Shown piece after piece: positions 1 through 12,800 of a DNA stretch of 64,000 nucleotides. Origin of the DNA: Pogona vitticeps (lineage: Eukaryota > Chordata > Lepidosauria > Squamata > Agamidae); contig NC_135783.1 in assembly GCF_051106095.1 (NCBI RefSeq), positions 204,024,472-204,088,471 of the forward strand. The letters run 5' to 3'. Positions within the stretch are counted from its first letter, which is position 1. Every line of letters starts with the position of its first letter. The notes below the pieces were generated by a model. That model saw nothing but the letters and a program-made list of their open reading frames with translations, did no database searches and was not told the DNA's origin. The translations under genes and the position numbers were made by a program.

Positions 1-849
1 AATAATACGGGAACTTAAAGCCCTGAAAACCTTTGATTACTGAAGTATGTTGTTATAAAGACAGTTTCAAAACTGTGACATTATGAACAATATATTCATC
101 ATTAGAAAATATTTTACTATCCCTATTCAAGTTTGCTTCTGCTTCTAAAATAATCTTTATAAGCCAATAGTTTAAACAAATGGATGTTTCTTATCCTTGA
201 GGGGATGTGATTCTACAGAAATTGTCTTCAAAGCCCTCCTGTGGTTAACAATTAAAACAGAAAGGCATAAACTGTGAGGCTAAATCTTCTAATCAATACA
301 AAGGCTAGATTCAAATTCTCACATTTATCTTCTCATGTTTTACATTCAGTTATCTCCAAACCAAAGATTATTTAAAACTGTTACATTTTAGATGCACTGA
401 ATTAGAATCCTCTGCATTTAGCAAGGACCATGATATCAGTTTAATTATAAAGTGACTGTAAAACATTTCCAAGTTTTAAAAAAAATCCCAAAGCATTTTC
501 TAGCAGCTAATTTTTTATTCAGCCAAAAATTCACACAAGAACTTACTGATGTGGTTATCATAGGACATTTATATAATTCTCTCCTAGCTTCCCACGTTCC
601 CTTTATGGAAACCATATATATATATAGTATAGCTACCCTTTACTGTCCTGGTGAATTTTAAAGTTAGAAATGAAGCTATAGTTAATCCATCAAACCTATG
701 TCCTAAGATGGAGCTTCTTGGCAACAGTAAACTTGCCCAAGGGAGGCAACTCTGAACGGTCAACATCACAGCAGAAAGCGTGAACTGACGCGTACTTTGC
801 AAATGGGGTCAAGGATGCTGCAACTGTCTCTTCCATAGACCAAGGCCTC

Positions 850-1112
850 TTGTTTGTTTGTTTGTTTGTTTGTTTGCATTTCCCCTCTAAGGGATGCAGG
901 GCAGCTCACAACAATTAAAACTGTACAATAAAAAGCTTAAAATACTATACTAAACTATGTATTTTTTTTAAAAAAACAAGTAAACATTAACTAAGATTAA
1001 AAGCAAATTTACAACCATTTTAAAATACCCAAATTTCATAAATAGAACATTCTCTGCCCCCCCCCCTTTACTGCTTAAAAGCCTGCCTGAAAAGGTCGGT
1101 CTTCACCTAATG
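850..1112 (-). mobile_element. LINE 3' end (L2/CR1-like), 5'-truncated
   Basis: Read on the minus strand, 1112-1080 encodes a typical LINE C-terminus (VKTDLFRQAFKQ). It is followed by a 3' UTR with the GAGCTGCCCTG-type terminal segment and a (CAAA)n tail, seen on the plus strand as TTTG repeats at 851-878. Family assignment between L2 and CR1 is by style only. Confidence 0.6.
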
Positions 1113-2126
1113 ACAGACATCTCATGTGATATGCATCTTTATATATAATAGCTGCATTACAGATATACAGTGATGCAGAGGCAAATGAGGGCAAAGATAG
1201 ATGAAATATATCCATATTTTAAGAAAATAAGAAGATGGCTTTGTTTCACTTTTCTACATGTGTATAAGCAGAGGCACAAGATTTTGAAACAAGGCACTGA
1301 CATACGTACAAAAGGTAAACGACTGAAGAATTTACTGGTATCTCAAAGTACCAGTTGCGTTTCTTTCAGATTATTTGTCCAGAAACCTTGAGCTAGGTGT
1401 GTAAAATACTAATTCACAGCTTCTGGATAAGATTACAATTGTGTTATTTCAGACCTGAAGTCTGATCTCTAATAGCCATGTGGTTTTGGAGGACTAATAG
1501 GCTTGTATATAATACGTATATTACATCTGTTACACACGTAAGTTATTTGATCATTTATGTGCACTTAAATATTGCAAAGCCAAAATGAGATTTGGTCATT
1601 CCATCATATAAGCCACTATAAGATTCATTGCATGTACCTCTCCCTTAAGCACACATGCTTACTTCTAACGCTTTCAGCTATCTGTCTTGCACTAAAGTGA
1701 GAGTGTGCCTCTCTTTCCAAAAATCACAAATAGTAGCTCAGGTTGCCTGCAGCTGACAGTAACCCAGGCTGCCCCTACATTAAACTCCCTCCCAGAATGC
1801 CTCACTTTGTACATACTTGTCTAATGTCTCACCTTACATATAGTACACAGGACATATACAAGGCAAAGTTTAGTTGCTGAGGTATTTCTCAAGAGTGAGT
1901 AAAATATGAAAGAAATTGTACAAAGACAAGGTGTCCACTGAACATCTGTCTCATTAATTTAGAAAAATTATTTCAATAAAATTGTTTCTCTTTCTTTTTA
2001 AATACTGTGAAAAGCATTGCATCAGTACTTCAAAAAATATCAGCTTAAAAACAGCAGTGCTAAATTCTGCAGTTTAGATGACCTAACTAGTAAACTGTTG
2101 CACGCATAAACAAATATGTATTTGGT

Positions 2127-2234
2127 TGTTGTGGGTTTTTCGGGCTCTTTGGCCGTATTCTGAAGGTTGTTCTTCGTAACATTTCGCCGGTCTCTGTGGC
2201 CGGCATCTTCAGAAGACAGCACTCTGTGCTCAAA
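2127..2234 (-). mobile_element. Penelope-like element, terminal fragment
   Basis: This 108 bp stretch is nearly the same as the end of the longer Penelope-like copy at 22525-23759 and the one at 35064-35270. It includes the conserved hairpin (GCCGG...CCGGC next to GAAA) at about 2171-2216. Only the terminal segment is present. Confidence 0.6.
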
Positions 2235-3833
2235 TATGTATTTGTCCTTCTGTACTACAGGAAATGCTCTGCAGGTATTGTAATATTTGCAACTATAAAT
2301 GAAAACCTCTTTGTGGAAGCTTGCAAGTTATTCATTCCCTGAAGCTGAACTAAAATCAGAGGTGTTCCCAGTGATCTGATTTATAACCCTCAAGCAGCAG
2401 TAACACTTTAAAAAGCACTCCAGTCAGGCAACATTTGCAGCCACCTAACAAGCCAATGTTTAGCTGCTGAAGTCTCTCTCCAGGGTGAGCAAAATAACAA
2501 TAGAAAGCACCTGTCTACATGCTGTTCCATGTAAAAAGACGACAAGTATGGTAGGTTTGAAAAAGAAGGCAGGATGAATTATATGACAAAACATGCCCAC
2601 ATCATAAAAGTAAGGGAAAGGAGGCAGTAAAGTTATTGATTTACTGAGATACCCAGTGTCTTTACAATATACTGGAGCAAGATAATACAGCCTCATTCTT
2701 TGATGGACTAATATGGATTCATATGTATTTGCTTGGTTAAGATGAACTATAAACTCTTGTAGACCACTGACGCAGCAATATAATCCAGACATATTTTGAA
2801 AGATTGCTAAACACGACACATTCTTTTACAGTAACTGTCATGATTTTATTAAAATAATTTCTCTATGACATAGTCTGTTCTTTATCATAATAATCCCTTT
2901 CCTTGATAAACAGTAGGAAAATAGCACTTGGCCATATAAGTGTACCGAAAACCAGCAGACCATCTTGGTGCAATTTAAATACGTGGTGCTTTGCTGCTGA
3001 TTTATATAGAAAGGGTATGAGTACATGTTCTGGTCCAGCAGCCAATAGTCCCTTTGCAGACTAGAACTAGAAGTAGCATGAAACTTTTCCCTTCCTCCCT
3101 TATTTGCTTCTCTCTCTTTTTTTTAACTAGACAGATTAACTATTTACAGGCAACAAGGTGTCAGGACAAAGTTTACCCAACAATGATCCTGCCACTGTTC
3201 TGCAAACTCTTGGGCTGAGAAAACTAAACATCTCTGAAGTGGGTCCTTTATTTTAAGCACTCTCTGCCTTTGCCCTAGGTTTTATCACATCACTGCATTG
3301 TTCAAATTTTTAAAGACAGAATTAGGCTGTGGTCCTATATTTATTTAGCTAGAAATAAGCTCTTCCAAAACTTAATGGGACCTATTTCTGAGTAAATATA
3401 CTTAGGATCCCATTAGCAGTAAATATTCTTTTCTGCAAATTCTTAGTAGAGGTATGTACAGGGGAGTGTACTCATTATTGCCATAACTAGTTCAGCCATA
3501 CAAGAGTAATAAACAGAGGCAAAACATTTCAGCACAATACTGTAGTAATGAACTACTGTCCTTCTAGCATGTGTTATCTACAATACAATTCCCAGAGCTA
3601 CTAAAACTAATTTGATGAAAACAAAATTAGCACCAACTCTCCTACTTGGAGGAAAGTTGACAAGGACTAGCTCTGCAAGTACTGTACTGTATATGAAAAG
3701 CAACTTCAGTGTAACAAATTTCAATCTTGAAACAACTAATCTATTTGTTAGCAAAGATGAACAAGATGAGGTTTTAGAGTTGTTTGTTTTTTACACAAAA
3801 GTACATTTTATCTTAGTTCTAAAGAAGTCTCAC

Positions 3834-3883
3834 CTCATCTGAAGAGTCACCTTGCCCTGAAGCTGGTGTAGCACCTGCAAAAC
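3834..3883 (-). CDS. UBR3: UBR3 exon 5
   Basis: 50 nt encoding residues 319-335, ending SSDE. Acceptor TTTCACAAG and donor GTGAGACT flank it; it enters needing two bases and leaves in phase 0. It matches the human GFTGATGTLGQVDSSDE segment. Confidence 0.9.
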
Positions 3884-6800
3884 CTTGTGAAATTAAAAAT
3901 TAAAATATCCTTTACTATTCACACATAACTGGAGAAAGGTTTAAATTTGAGAGTTTTAGTTTTAAAAACAAAGCCCACGTATTTTCTTTCACGTAAACTC
4001 TGGGTTAATCATTCATGCAAAGACTGTGTTAAACCTAACATTGCTGGAAACAGAGATTTAGCAGGGAAATACTACATCTTTAATGTGATACGTGTGATTT
4101 TTGTACGGCACCTAGAAAATCAGAGGGAGCAGACTTCCAACTGGTGAAGTCAAATTCCATTTTTTTACTAGACTTATGAAGGTTACCAACTGGAGCCAAA
4201 TGAAATTAATAGTAGGAGGCAGAGGCAGACACAACATGGTGACTGAGGACAGTGAAATCTACAACCTAAAGGATCTCATGAAAGATATACTGTACTGTCT
4301 GAAATCCAACAGCATAATGATATCAGCTGTGGTGGGGTTTTTAAAAATTAAACCCTTCTGATTCCCCTCTGAAGTTCCTGAGGTTTCTTTGGGATCCTTT
4401 GTATCGTGGCCACAGGATGGGGGCAGAGGGAAGAAGTCTTCAATTTCTGAAAATCACCAGTGCTAGTAATAGCAAGTTATGTCAGCAGCATTCTATAGCA
4501 AGGAGTTCCACAGCTGTGCAACTCAGAGTCCAAAACACATAATTTGCCCATGGATCAAATTAGTAGTTTGTTCAGGAATTTTACAACTGTAAGACAGTTA
4601 AACAACTGCAAGACAGTGTTTTTTCTGCTTTATTTCAAATAAAGCAGTAAATCTTAATCCGTGTTCCACTTAGCCCTGGCATAGAATTTTGCACAAATGA
4701 TTTTTGTTTTGTTGTTGAAATGCCATCTGAGCCATACTAACCATTTGGCAATTCAAAATGTTATAAATAGCAGTAATGGGAACTAATGTTTCTACAATAT
4801 ATTAATTTTCTGATGCAAGAATTTAGATACTGCTCAATTTTGGAAGCTAAGTAAAGGTTGCAATACATTTTTTCCTAGTACTTGCATGGTTTCAAGTTTA
4901 CAGCATAAACCCCTTCACTTTAACATATCACAAAAATTAATATTGGGAAATCCTTTAATTTTTAAGACTAGGTCTTCAGTATACAGTATTTCTTGTTTAC
5001 ACAAACCTTGAACTACTGAAGCACTAGCTCCAGCTGCTTGCTCCTGTGCTCCACATGCAAATTTATCTTCAGGAAATATCAGTCCAGAGCCTTTCAGAGC
5101 TACAAGATACTTTTCATGACTTTTCTTCACACATGTGTTTTCTCCACCACCTTAAATACATTTCAAAGACAGAAGTTAACTTTAAGAAACGATGACGACA
5201 GTCCCAAAAAAGTTTAAAACGTTGAGTCACACAATAATTACATTATTTACTCAGAAGATGCACGAGATCTAGATAGTCTCCTTCAAGCAATGCTTTCAAC
5301 ATATAAATGCTGTATCTCTCTGGCTTTCAAATGGCAGTGCTTTGCCATGAGGAACTATGAAGAGTCTTGTAATATGTCTAAAATGAAAGCATTCTACTTG
5401 GTACAGCTTTTCACAGATGCAACCCATTTCAACAGTACAGGCTGTTGCTGCAACAGACTAACAGAGTCACACCCCTGGACGTTTCTGTTATAAGAGAAAA
5501 TCTGATTACTTCTAGCCAATCTACAACTGCTACAAGTCAAACCATGAACTAAGTGTGAAACTGTGGTCAGATAATAAATACCACTCACAGACAAAATAAA
5601 ATATAATAAAATCCCCCTGCTTATATTACTTTTTTAAATTAACAAAACTTTATTTTAGACAATCACATTACAAACAGATAATACAATTAACTATTCACCT
5701 TATGTACTAAATATTTTAACATTCTAAACACCAGTTATCCACACCATTTAACAAAACTACACTTAATCTCGAATCCCCATTCCATCCTTGAAAGTTACCG
5801 ACCAACAATCTGAGCAATCTAGGTTACTTCATAAATCATGTGACCTCTCATTTAGTTCATAGGTGTATTTTAATAAAGGTTTCCAAGTTTCAAAAACCCG
5901 ACTGTGCTTCATTTCTCTTCTGTATATTCTGATCTTATTGGTCAATTCCTCCATCAAGAGCCTTTGTTATATCCTATCAAAAAATTTCTGTAATGAAAGG
6001 ACTTGAGCATTTTTCCAGCTTTTAGCAATCTGACATCTTGCCATCCCTATAATATTTGCAATAAGGTCTTTATTACGTAGCTTCTCCTTTCCCTCAGTAA
6101 ATGCTGAAAATAATAGTAACGTTTCATTTGATCAGTCAGTATTTTTGTCCAACTGATTCCATCATTCTAAAATGCTTCTATTTTGGAGGGGGAAATCCAC
6201 ATGTTCCAAAGTTCCCTTTCGTCCACATTTTCTCTAACACTTATCTGATGTATCCCTGTTGCTTTTAATGTAGCTTTGTTGGGCATAGATGTCATCTGTG
6301 AACAACTTTCAGAATCCTTTCTTTGGTTTTAGTTGTTATTGATTTACCGTATTTTTCCATTTATAAGATGACCCACCCCTTTTCTAACCCTAAATTAGAA
6401 AAAGCAGGGATCAAAGGGGCTCCCTTTTTGCTAAGCCCTGTGCGTTGGCAAAAGGCAAGGAAAGCGGCTGTCAAAGTAACTGCCACTTTTCCTCGTCTTT
6501 TGAGAAGGCACTGAGTTTAGCAAAAAGGAAGAGAGCAACGCTTCCCCTTCCTTTCTGCTAAGCCCCATGCCTTTGCAAAAGGCAGCAGTAAAGAGCTGCC
6601 TTACATATATAAAACTACCCTCAATTTTTTCTCAAATTATTTAAGGAAAATGTGTTGTTTTATACATGGAAAAATACGGTACATGACTATTTATTCCATA
6701 TTCCTGTCCAAATCTCATCAGGTTTATTAATATTTAAATTCATTTCCCAGGATGCTTTGGCTCCTCTACCCCTACCATGTTCTTTCTCAATAACATATTT

Positions 6801-9800
6801 ATGTATTACTTTGTGATTTTATTTTTAGCATGCTTTTTATTCTTAAAGATTGAACTCTCACATGGTATCACTCATAATCAGAGATTTAATCTAGATCTTG
6901 AAATGAAGAGGAGAATACCGGCAAGACTGTATTCACTTGCAGCAAATTCTCTACTATTCTGTGAATTAGGCAGGTGAAAACTTGTAAAGGCTTTACATTA
7001 TAGGCAGAGATAAAAGAAGAACATCAAACCAAGGATTCAGAATAATGGAGGGTATAAGATTGAGCTAGATTTAACAATGAATATTCTGATACATCTTAAG
7101 ATCAGAACAGCCCCATTACTCAAGTATCACATACGGAAAACAATCAAGATTTTTTTCTTGCAACTCTTGGTTTCATCAGAAAAGAAGATGAAACACAGTT
7201 GTATCTCCATCCTCTCCCACCTAAATGCCCAGCATCCCAAGAGTAACACTATAACCCATCTTTGTTGCTGTTCTCTCCAACCATTTAACACTGGGACTAG
7301 AAGCCACATAGCATTCCTGAACTCTTTATTTTCAAGCGCTTTTGGGAAAGAGGGAATGCCTGCACAATGGAGAGCATACTGCTTTAATGTTCTTTCTTCT
7401 GACCCTTTAAAGCCAGTACAACAGGAGTGGCGGGGGGGGGGGGAATTCTATATACACCCTCAGCTATCCCCAGGCCCCCAAGCTTCTTCTGTAAAAAAAA
7501 CAAGTTCCTGGAAGCCTCCAGAATTCCTGATTCAACTTTTAAATAAGTTACGGGACTATTTGGTTTTATCATCATTATAATCACCACCTTCCAAAATTGA
7601 AAATGAACTTAACTTTTAGCCACTTCCTATTGAATTTTTGTGGTTTTGGAATTATTAGTGGTCTTGGGGCAGAAAACTGGGCCTCAGACCTGTCAGAATT
7701 GCTCCCCTGGCCTATAGAAAAGGTAATAGCAGGGGATGGGCAACCCACATTGCTGCTTCACCCCTGCTAGGAGGAAAGTGAGACTCATTTTTAAAACATA
7801 GATTTAGACAAAATAAAACGCCAGCTCACCAGAACTGAGGTCTTTATAGAACTGCTGATTTGTCAGGACCTGAGTCAGGACAGAACGCATTGCTCCTCCC
7901 ATTTTTGTCAAATCTTCCAGAAATGAAATGTGGGGTTCCAGTGTCTGGAGGACTTTGTGGAGATCTTTTTCTGAAGGCATATCCAGAACTGATGGGGAAA
8001 CCAAACAATCAGATTGAAGAGGATTCATCAAGTAGTTTTAATGATTTTGTAACTTCTCAATGATTATTCTTTCTTATCAAGATAACACCACTGGTCTTAT
8101 TCTGCTGCCACAAGGAAAATACCATTACAATAATTAGAACATTAGCCCATACACCTTCTGATAATTACAGCACCTGTACAACGTAATTCCTGGTGATATT
8201 TTTCTAGATGGTTTTGGGAGATACAGATGATCTAGATCTTTTCCAGCCTAGGGCTCCTACCTGTCAAGACTTTGAACAAGTGTCTGCAGTTTTGTGGTGA
8301 ATGAAGGCAAATGAACTGGAAGTTAATCCAGGAAAGATGGCAGCAATGTGAGAGGGAAAATCTGCAGATACTGATGGAAGTGTGTGACTTGTGCCAGCTA
8401 TAGCTGCAACTTGGAAATTCTGCTAAACTCAACATAACCTACAGAAAGCTGCAAATGATATCAGTGGCTAGAAGTGCATTTTATCATGTTCGAGTGATTC
8501 ACCACCTGCACTTCCAATAAAACAAGAATACATCAGTCAGTCATTTATGCCCTGAATACATCCAGACTAAACTATTATGATGCTTTTGGTGGGGAGCTGA
8601 CTCATGACAGTCACACACACACTGGTAACATCTCGTATAGATTATTGCAATGCGCTCTACGTGGGGCTGCCTTTGAAGACGGTCCGACGACTGCAACTGG
8701 TCCAGAATCGAGCTGCGCGACTGGTGAGTGGTGGGGCCGCTAGAGAGCACATCAAACCGATTCTGTTTAATTTACATTGGTTACCAGTTGCTGTCCGGGC
8801 CCAATTCAAAGTGCTTGTTTTGACATATAAAGCCCTAAACGGCTTGGGCCCTGGATACTTGAAGGACCGCCTCCTTCCATATGAGCCTACCTGGCAGTTA
8901 AGATCTAGCCAGGGGGCCCTTTTGAAAGAGCCATCCCTCAAGGAGGTAAGAGGGATGGCTTGTAGACAAAGGGCCTTCTTGGCAGCTGCCCCCAGATTAT
9001 GGAACGCCCTCCCAATTGAAATTTGTCTGGCGCCGACGTTGATGACATTTCGGCGCCAGGTCAAAACCTTCCAGAAGGCTTTTAATTGAAATAACATCAA
9101 CTGTGGGGCCTGATGATGGCAATTTTAATTGTATTTTAATTGTATGTTAATCATTTTATTTTTATTGTATGAATTAATTATTGTAAGCCGCCCAGAAACC
9201 TCTGGGTAGAGTGGGTGGCATATAAATTTAATTAATTAATTAATTAATTAATTAATTAATTAATTAATTAATTAATTAATTAATTAATTAACAAACATTC
9301 AGAAACTTCATTTGATGCTGCTTGAGAGAGCCAATCAATTGACCATATAACTCTGATACTGTACCAGCTCCACTGATTACTTGGGTGCCTTTGGCCCCAA
9401 TCTGAAGTGTTATTTCTTATATCTCATGTCTTAAACAACTTGGACCCAGGTTATTGAAAGTGTGGTGAGCCTAAGGTCACAACCTCCACATCTGATTTTA
9501 AGAGTTCCATGCATGGGACAGAAAAGAAGAGAGGGCCTTCTCAGTAGTGGCCCCATTACTAGACAACTTCTTGTCAGAGGAAATATGTTTGGTCTGTTTT
9601 GTAAGTGAAGGCTGAAAATTACTGGTTGTTTACTTCTGCTGATAATTGATAATGGTTCTGGTTTAAGTTTTGAAATCCTAATTTTATCCATCACTCCTAT
9701 ATCCCTGCCAATTTTAGAATGAAGTTTTTAGATAAGTCTTACTGTGTAATTTGTACTTATTCTTTAACTTGCTTCATGATTATTTGACTGTGATCTATTC

Positions 9801-12800
9801 AGAAAGAAAGCAAATGGGACCTTGACTAAACAGTATTAAAATATCCAAAATATCAGGATAAATAATAAATCAATAATGATTAAACTCTTCAGCCATCTGT
9901 TTCTCCTTGTATTTAAAAAGGACTCAAGGCTATTCAACTTCCCATATCACAGCGGTTTCATTCTCTTGACTTCTGACATTATAAATTCATTACCCAAGCA
10001 CCTTCCACTCTTTCACACAATTGCTATCATCACCTGTACTTTAGTAGTCACCGTTAGAACTTTTTCCACTCATTTTTCCCTTCTGTTGAGAGTAACTGAA
10101 GCCACCACAACATACTCTTAAACGGGAACCTCTAGAGAATGGTAATCCACTACTTATTTGAAAATTCTACGGTCCTCAAAAACCAAAGCAAACACATCTT
10201 TTAAAAAACTATTTCTGTTGCTGATGCAAGTTATAAGGCTAGTAAAAAAACAATGATTTCACCCATACCTGGCTCATTATAACCTTCCCTTAGGTACTGA
10301 ATAAGATAGAAGATGAACTGTGGAAGTACCAGTTCTGACATTATCAGCAGGTCTTTTGGGACGGATGGAACTTCTGAGCTTGATTTTATCCGATGCCTTT
10401 TGCAAAACCTGCAAAGAAAGTTACAGAAAGTTAAAGTAATTGCCAGATGCCTAACAGAAAATTTTTAATTTTCTATACCATAGAATATACTATGCATGTC
10501 TCAAATCAATCCTTAGCAAGCTATAAATTATGTTTTACTTATCAACTAGCCTGTTCGGTTTTATGTACAACTTACAAAATTAGTGAGGGTGATAGCATAC
10601 CTACAACTGCAAACGCACGGCAACATATTATAGAAGAAATACTCCTATCTTTATTAAGATCTGATGTAAATGAAAAAATATATATACTAGCTTTTGCATT
10701 CTCTATAGCTCTTCATGAGACTAAATGGCAAAAAAAATGCAGAGAAAGAACGGGGGGGGGGGGGGGAAGCATGGAAGTCTGACTGTTCGGCTAGGTGTTT
10801 GAAGCCATGGAAAACTGCTGTCAAATCCAGTCCCAAGCTAGAAAGTAAAGTTGGATGAGTCACATAAGTACCACCTGACCTCTGGCAAAGTCTAGCAACC
10901 AGGAGATAACAAAGAGATTTTCTTGTTTCTGCAAACATGAAAGCAAGTACATCTGCATCCAGCTGGGGGTACAAACATACAGCTTTCTTGAGAGCGGCTA
11001 AAAGCCATGTAAAGATTTTTAGGCATTTACAATTGATTCTAATAAAGGTGTTACCGAACTGTTAATTATATACAGTATTTTGTTTTCTACCTCATACTTT
11101 TTTTGGAATTCTTATCCACAGGTTATTGGAAAGGATGTCACAAAGAACTCAACAGTCAAATGTTCTCACACATTTCTGACTGGCAGTTCTTTGTAAAGCA
11201 AAAAGAAAAAAATTTGAAGATCAAGTTTTTGTTCTTGTTTAATGTTTAGTAAAAGACTAAAGCTTAGGGGCTAGCAGAAACCTTGCTCTCTTTTTCAATT
11301 TGAATTGTCATTACAATGTCTAACATGTTCATTATCTACATCTCATTGTTTGACTTTCAACAGGCTTTGTTTTGGAACAATTATTTGCTCTTCCAGCAAA
11401 TCTTCAGTGATTGTAAGGAACATAAAATTCGTCCCAATTTTACATGTTTTAAGCATGCTACTGTCATCCTCACTTAATCACAACATGTGTCTTTTGTATA
11501 TTACATATTCAAGCTTCCATCTATAAAGTTTCTTAATGGTTTCAAAATTGGTTTATAAGAGGGTCAAACCCTTCCCTTCCACCAAGAAAATGCACCCACA
11601 GGATCCTCTCACTAGAAGAAGAAGAAGAAGAGAAGTAATCTCCATTAAGTTCTCCTCTCACCCTGTTATGAAAGACTGGAGGGACCCTTTAGAAAAACTT
11701 TCTAAGAAGCAAATGGGGCAGGAGTTAACTGGTTAAATAAACACTCTATCTTCCCATTCCAGCACCGAATCTACAGTGGATTTGAGTCCTTGTAACAAAA
11801 AGAAGGAAGGATTCAATTTGTGAAAGGTTAAGTGTGGCCCCAACCAAGATTAGTCACTCATCATTACACTCAACATACTACTCTCTCACAATAAATAAAC
11901 AAATAAACACACACACACACACGCAAACACACACACACAGAGAGGTATGCAATTCACTTTGCACACTGTAATATGAAGCCAAGTGGCAGCACTATTACAG
12001 GTATGCTACGTGGCCAATGAAACTAAACTTGCACAGAGACCTGACATCCATATAGAAATGAACTGATTTTTTTCAAAAACCCTGTGACTGTCATTTGTAC
12101 ACAAGAAAGAAAACTCCAATTTTGGGCACACAAAGACCAGTGGACTTAATGGGCTTACTCCTGCTGGTCTGAAGGTCATTATAGACTGAAATGAGGGCTG
12201 TGTCTTGTCAACATTTGAAATTTTGCATTCATAAGGTATCAAAAATGATTAAAGGATGTGTAGAAAAAGTTGCCCTGAAAATTAAAATATGGTTTAAATG
12301 TTCATCCAGGAAAATTGTTCAAATTGGCTATATAGTAGGACTCTTCTATCTTCTAGATCAGTGGTGTCCAACCTTGGCCCTCCAGATGTTCTTAGACTAC
12401 AGCTCCCAGAAGCCTTCACCACCACCCTGCTGGCCAGGATTTCTGGGAGTTGAAGTCCAAGAACATCTGGAGGGCCAAGGTTGGACACCACTGTTCTAGA
12501 TCAACATCTGTGGATTCACTTATCCGCTGCTTGAAGATATTTTTTTTAAAAATCCCAGAAATAAATATTTATATGTATTTCTGTATTTCCATACATATAA
12601 ATTTACCAGAACTAGCCACCAAAGGGAGCCAGAGACAATGCTATGTATTGCATAACTACTTTTGAGTTTTTCTGTATCCACGGGCGGGGCGGGGAGTTGG
12701 AACTAATCCCCCACAGATATCACAGTCCTACTGTAGTTGTTTTCAGCAGCTTTCCAGCTAAGCCTAAGAACAAGATCAATGATACGCTAACACTGCGTTG

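Larger units (their letters stand above)
1..3833 (-). other. UBR3: UBR3 intron 5 (partial)
   Basis: This is the intron downstream of UBR3 exon 5, running off the left edge. Apart from a LINE tail at 850-1112 and a Penelope-like end at 2127-2234 I see only AT-rich unique sequence. The next expected UBR3 coding segment is not found here on either strand. Confidence 0.7.

Noticed and set aside
2460-2819. 119-codon minus-strand frame in UBR3 intron 5
   Set aside because: No likeness to UBR3 or to any family I know, no splice sites with correct phase, and AT-rich hydrophobic content.
7077-7580. 167-codon plus-strand frame
   Set aside because: Crosses a G run, has no recognisable domain, and sits antisense within UBR3 intron 3.
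9222-9291. Possible CRISPR-like or tandem array
   Set aside because: It is a simple 4-bp repeat tail of an L2 LINE; no spacer-repeat arrangement exists anywhere in the window.
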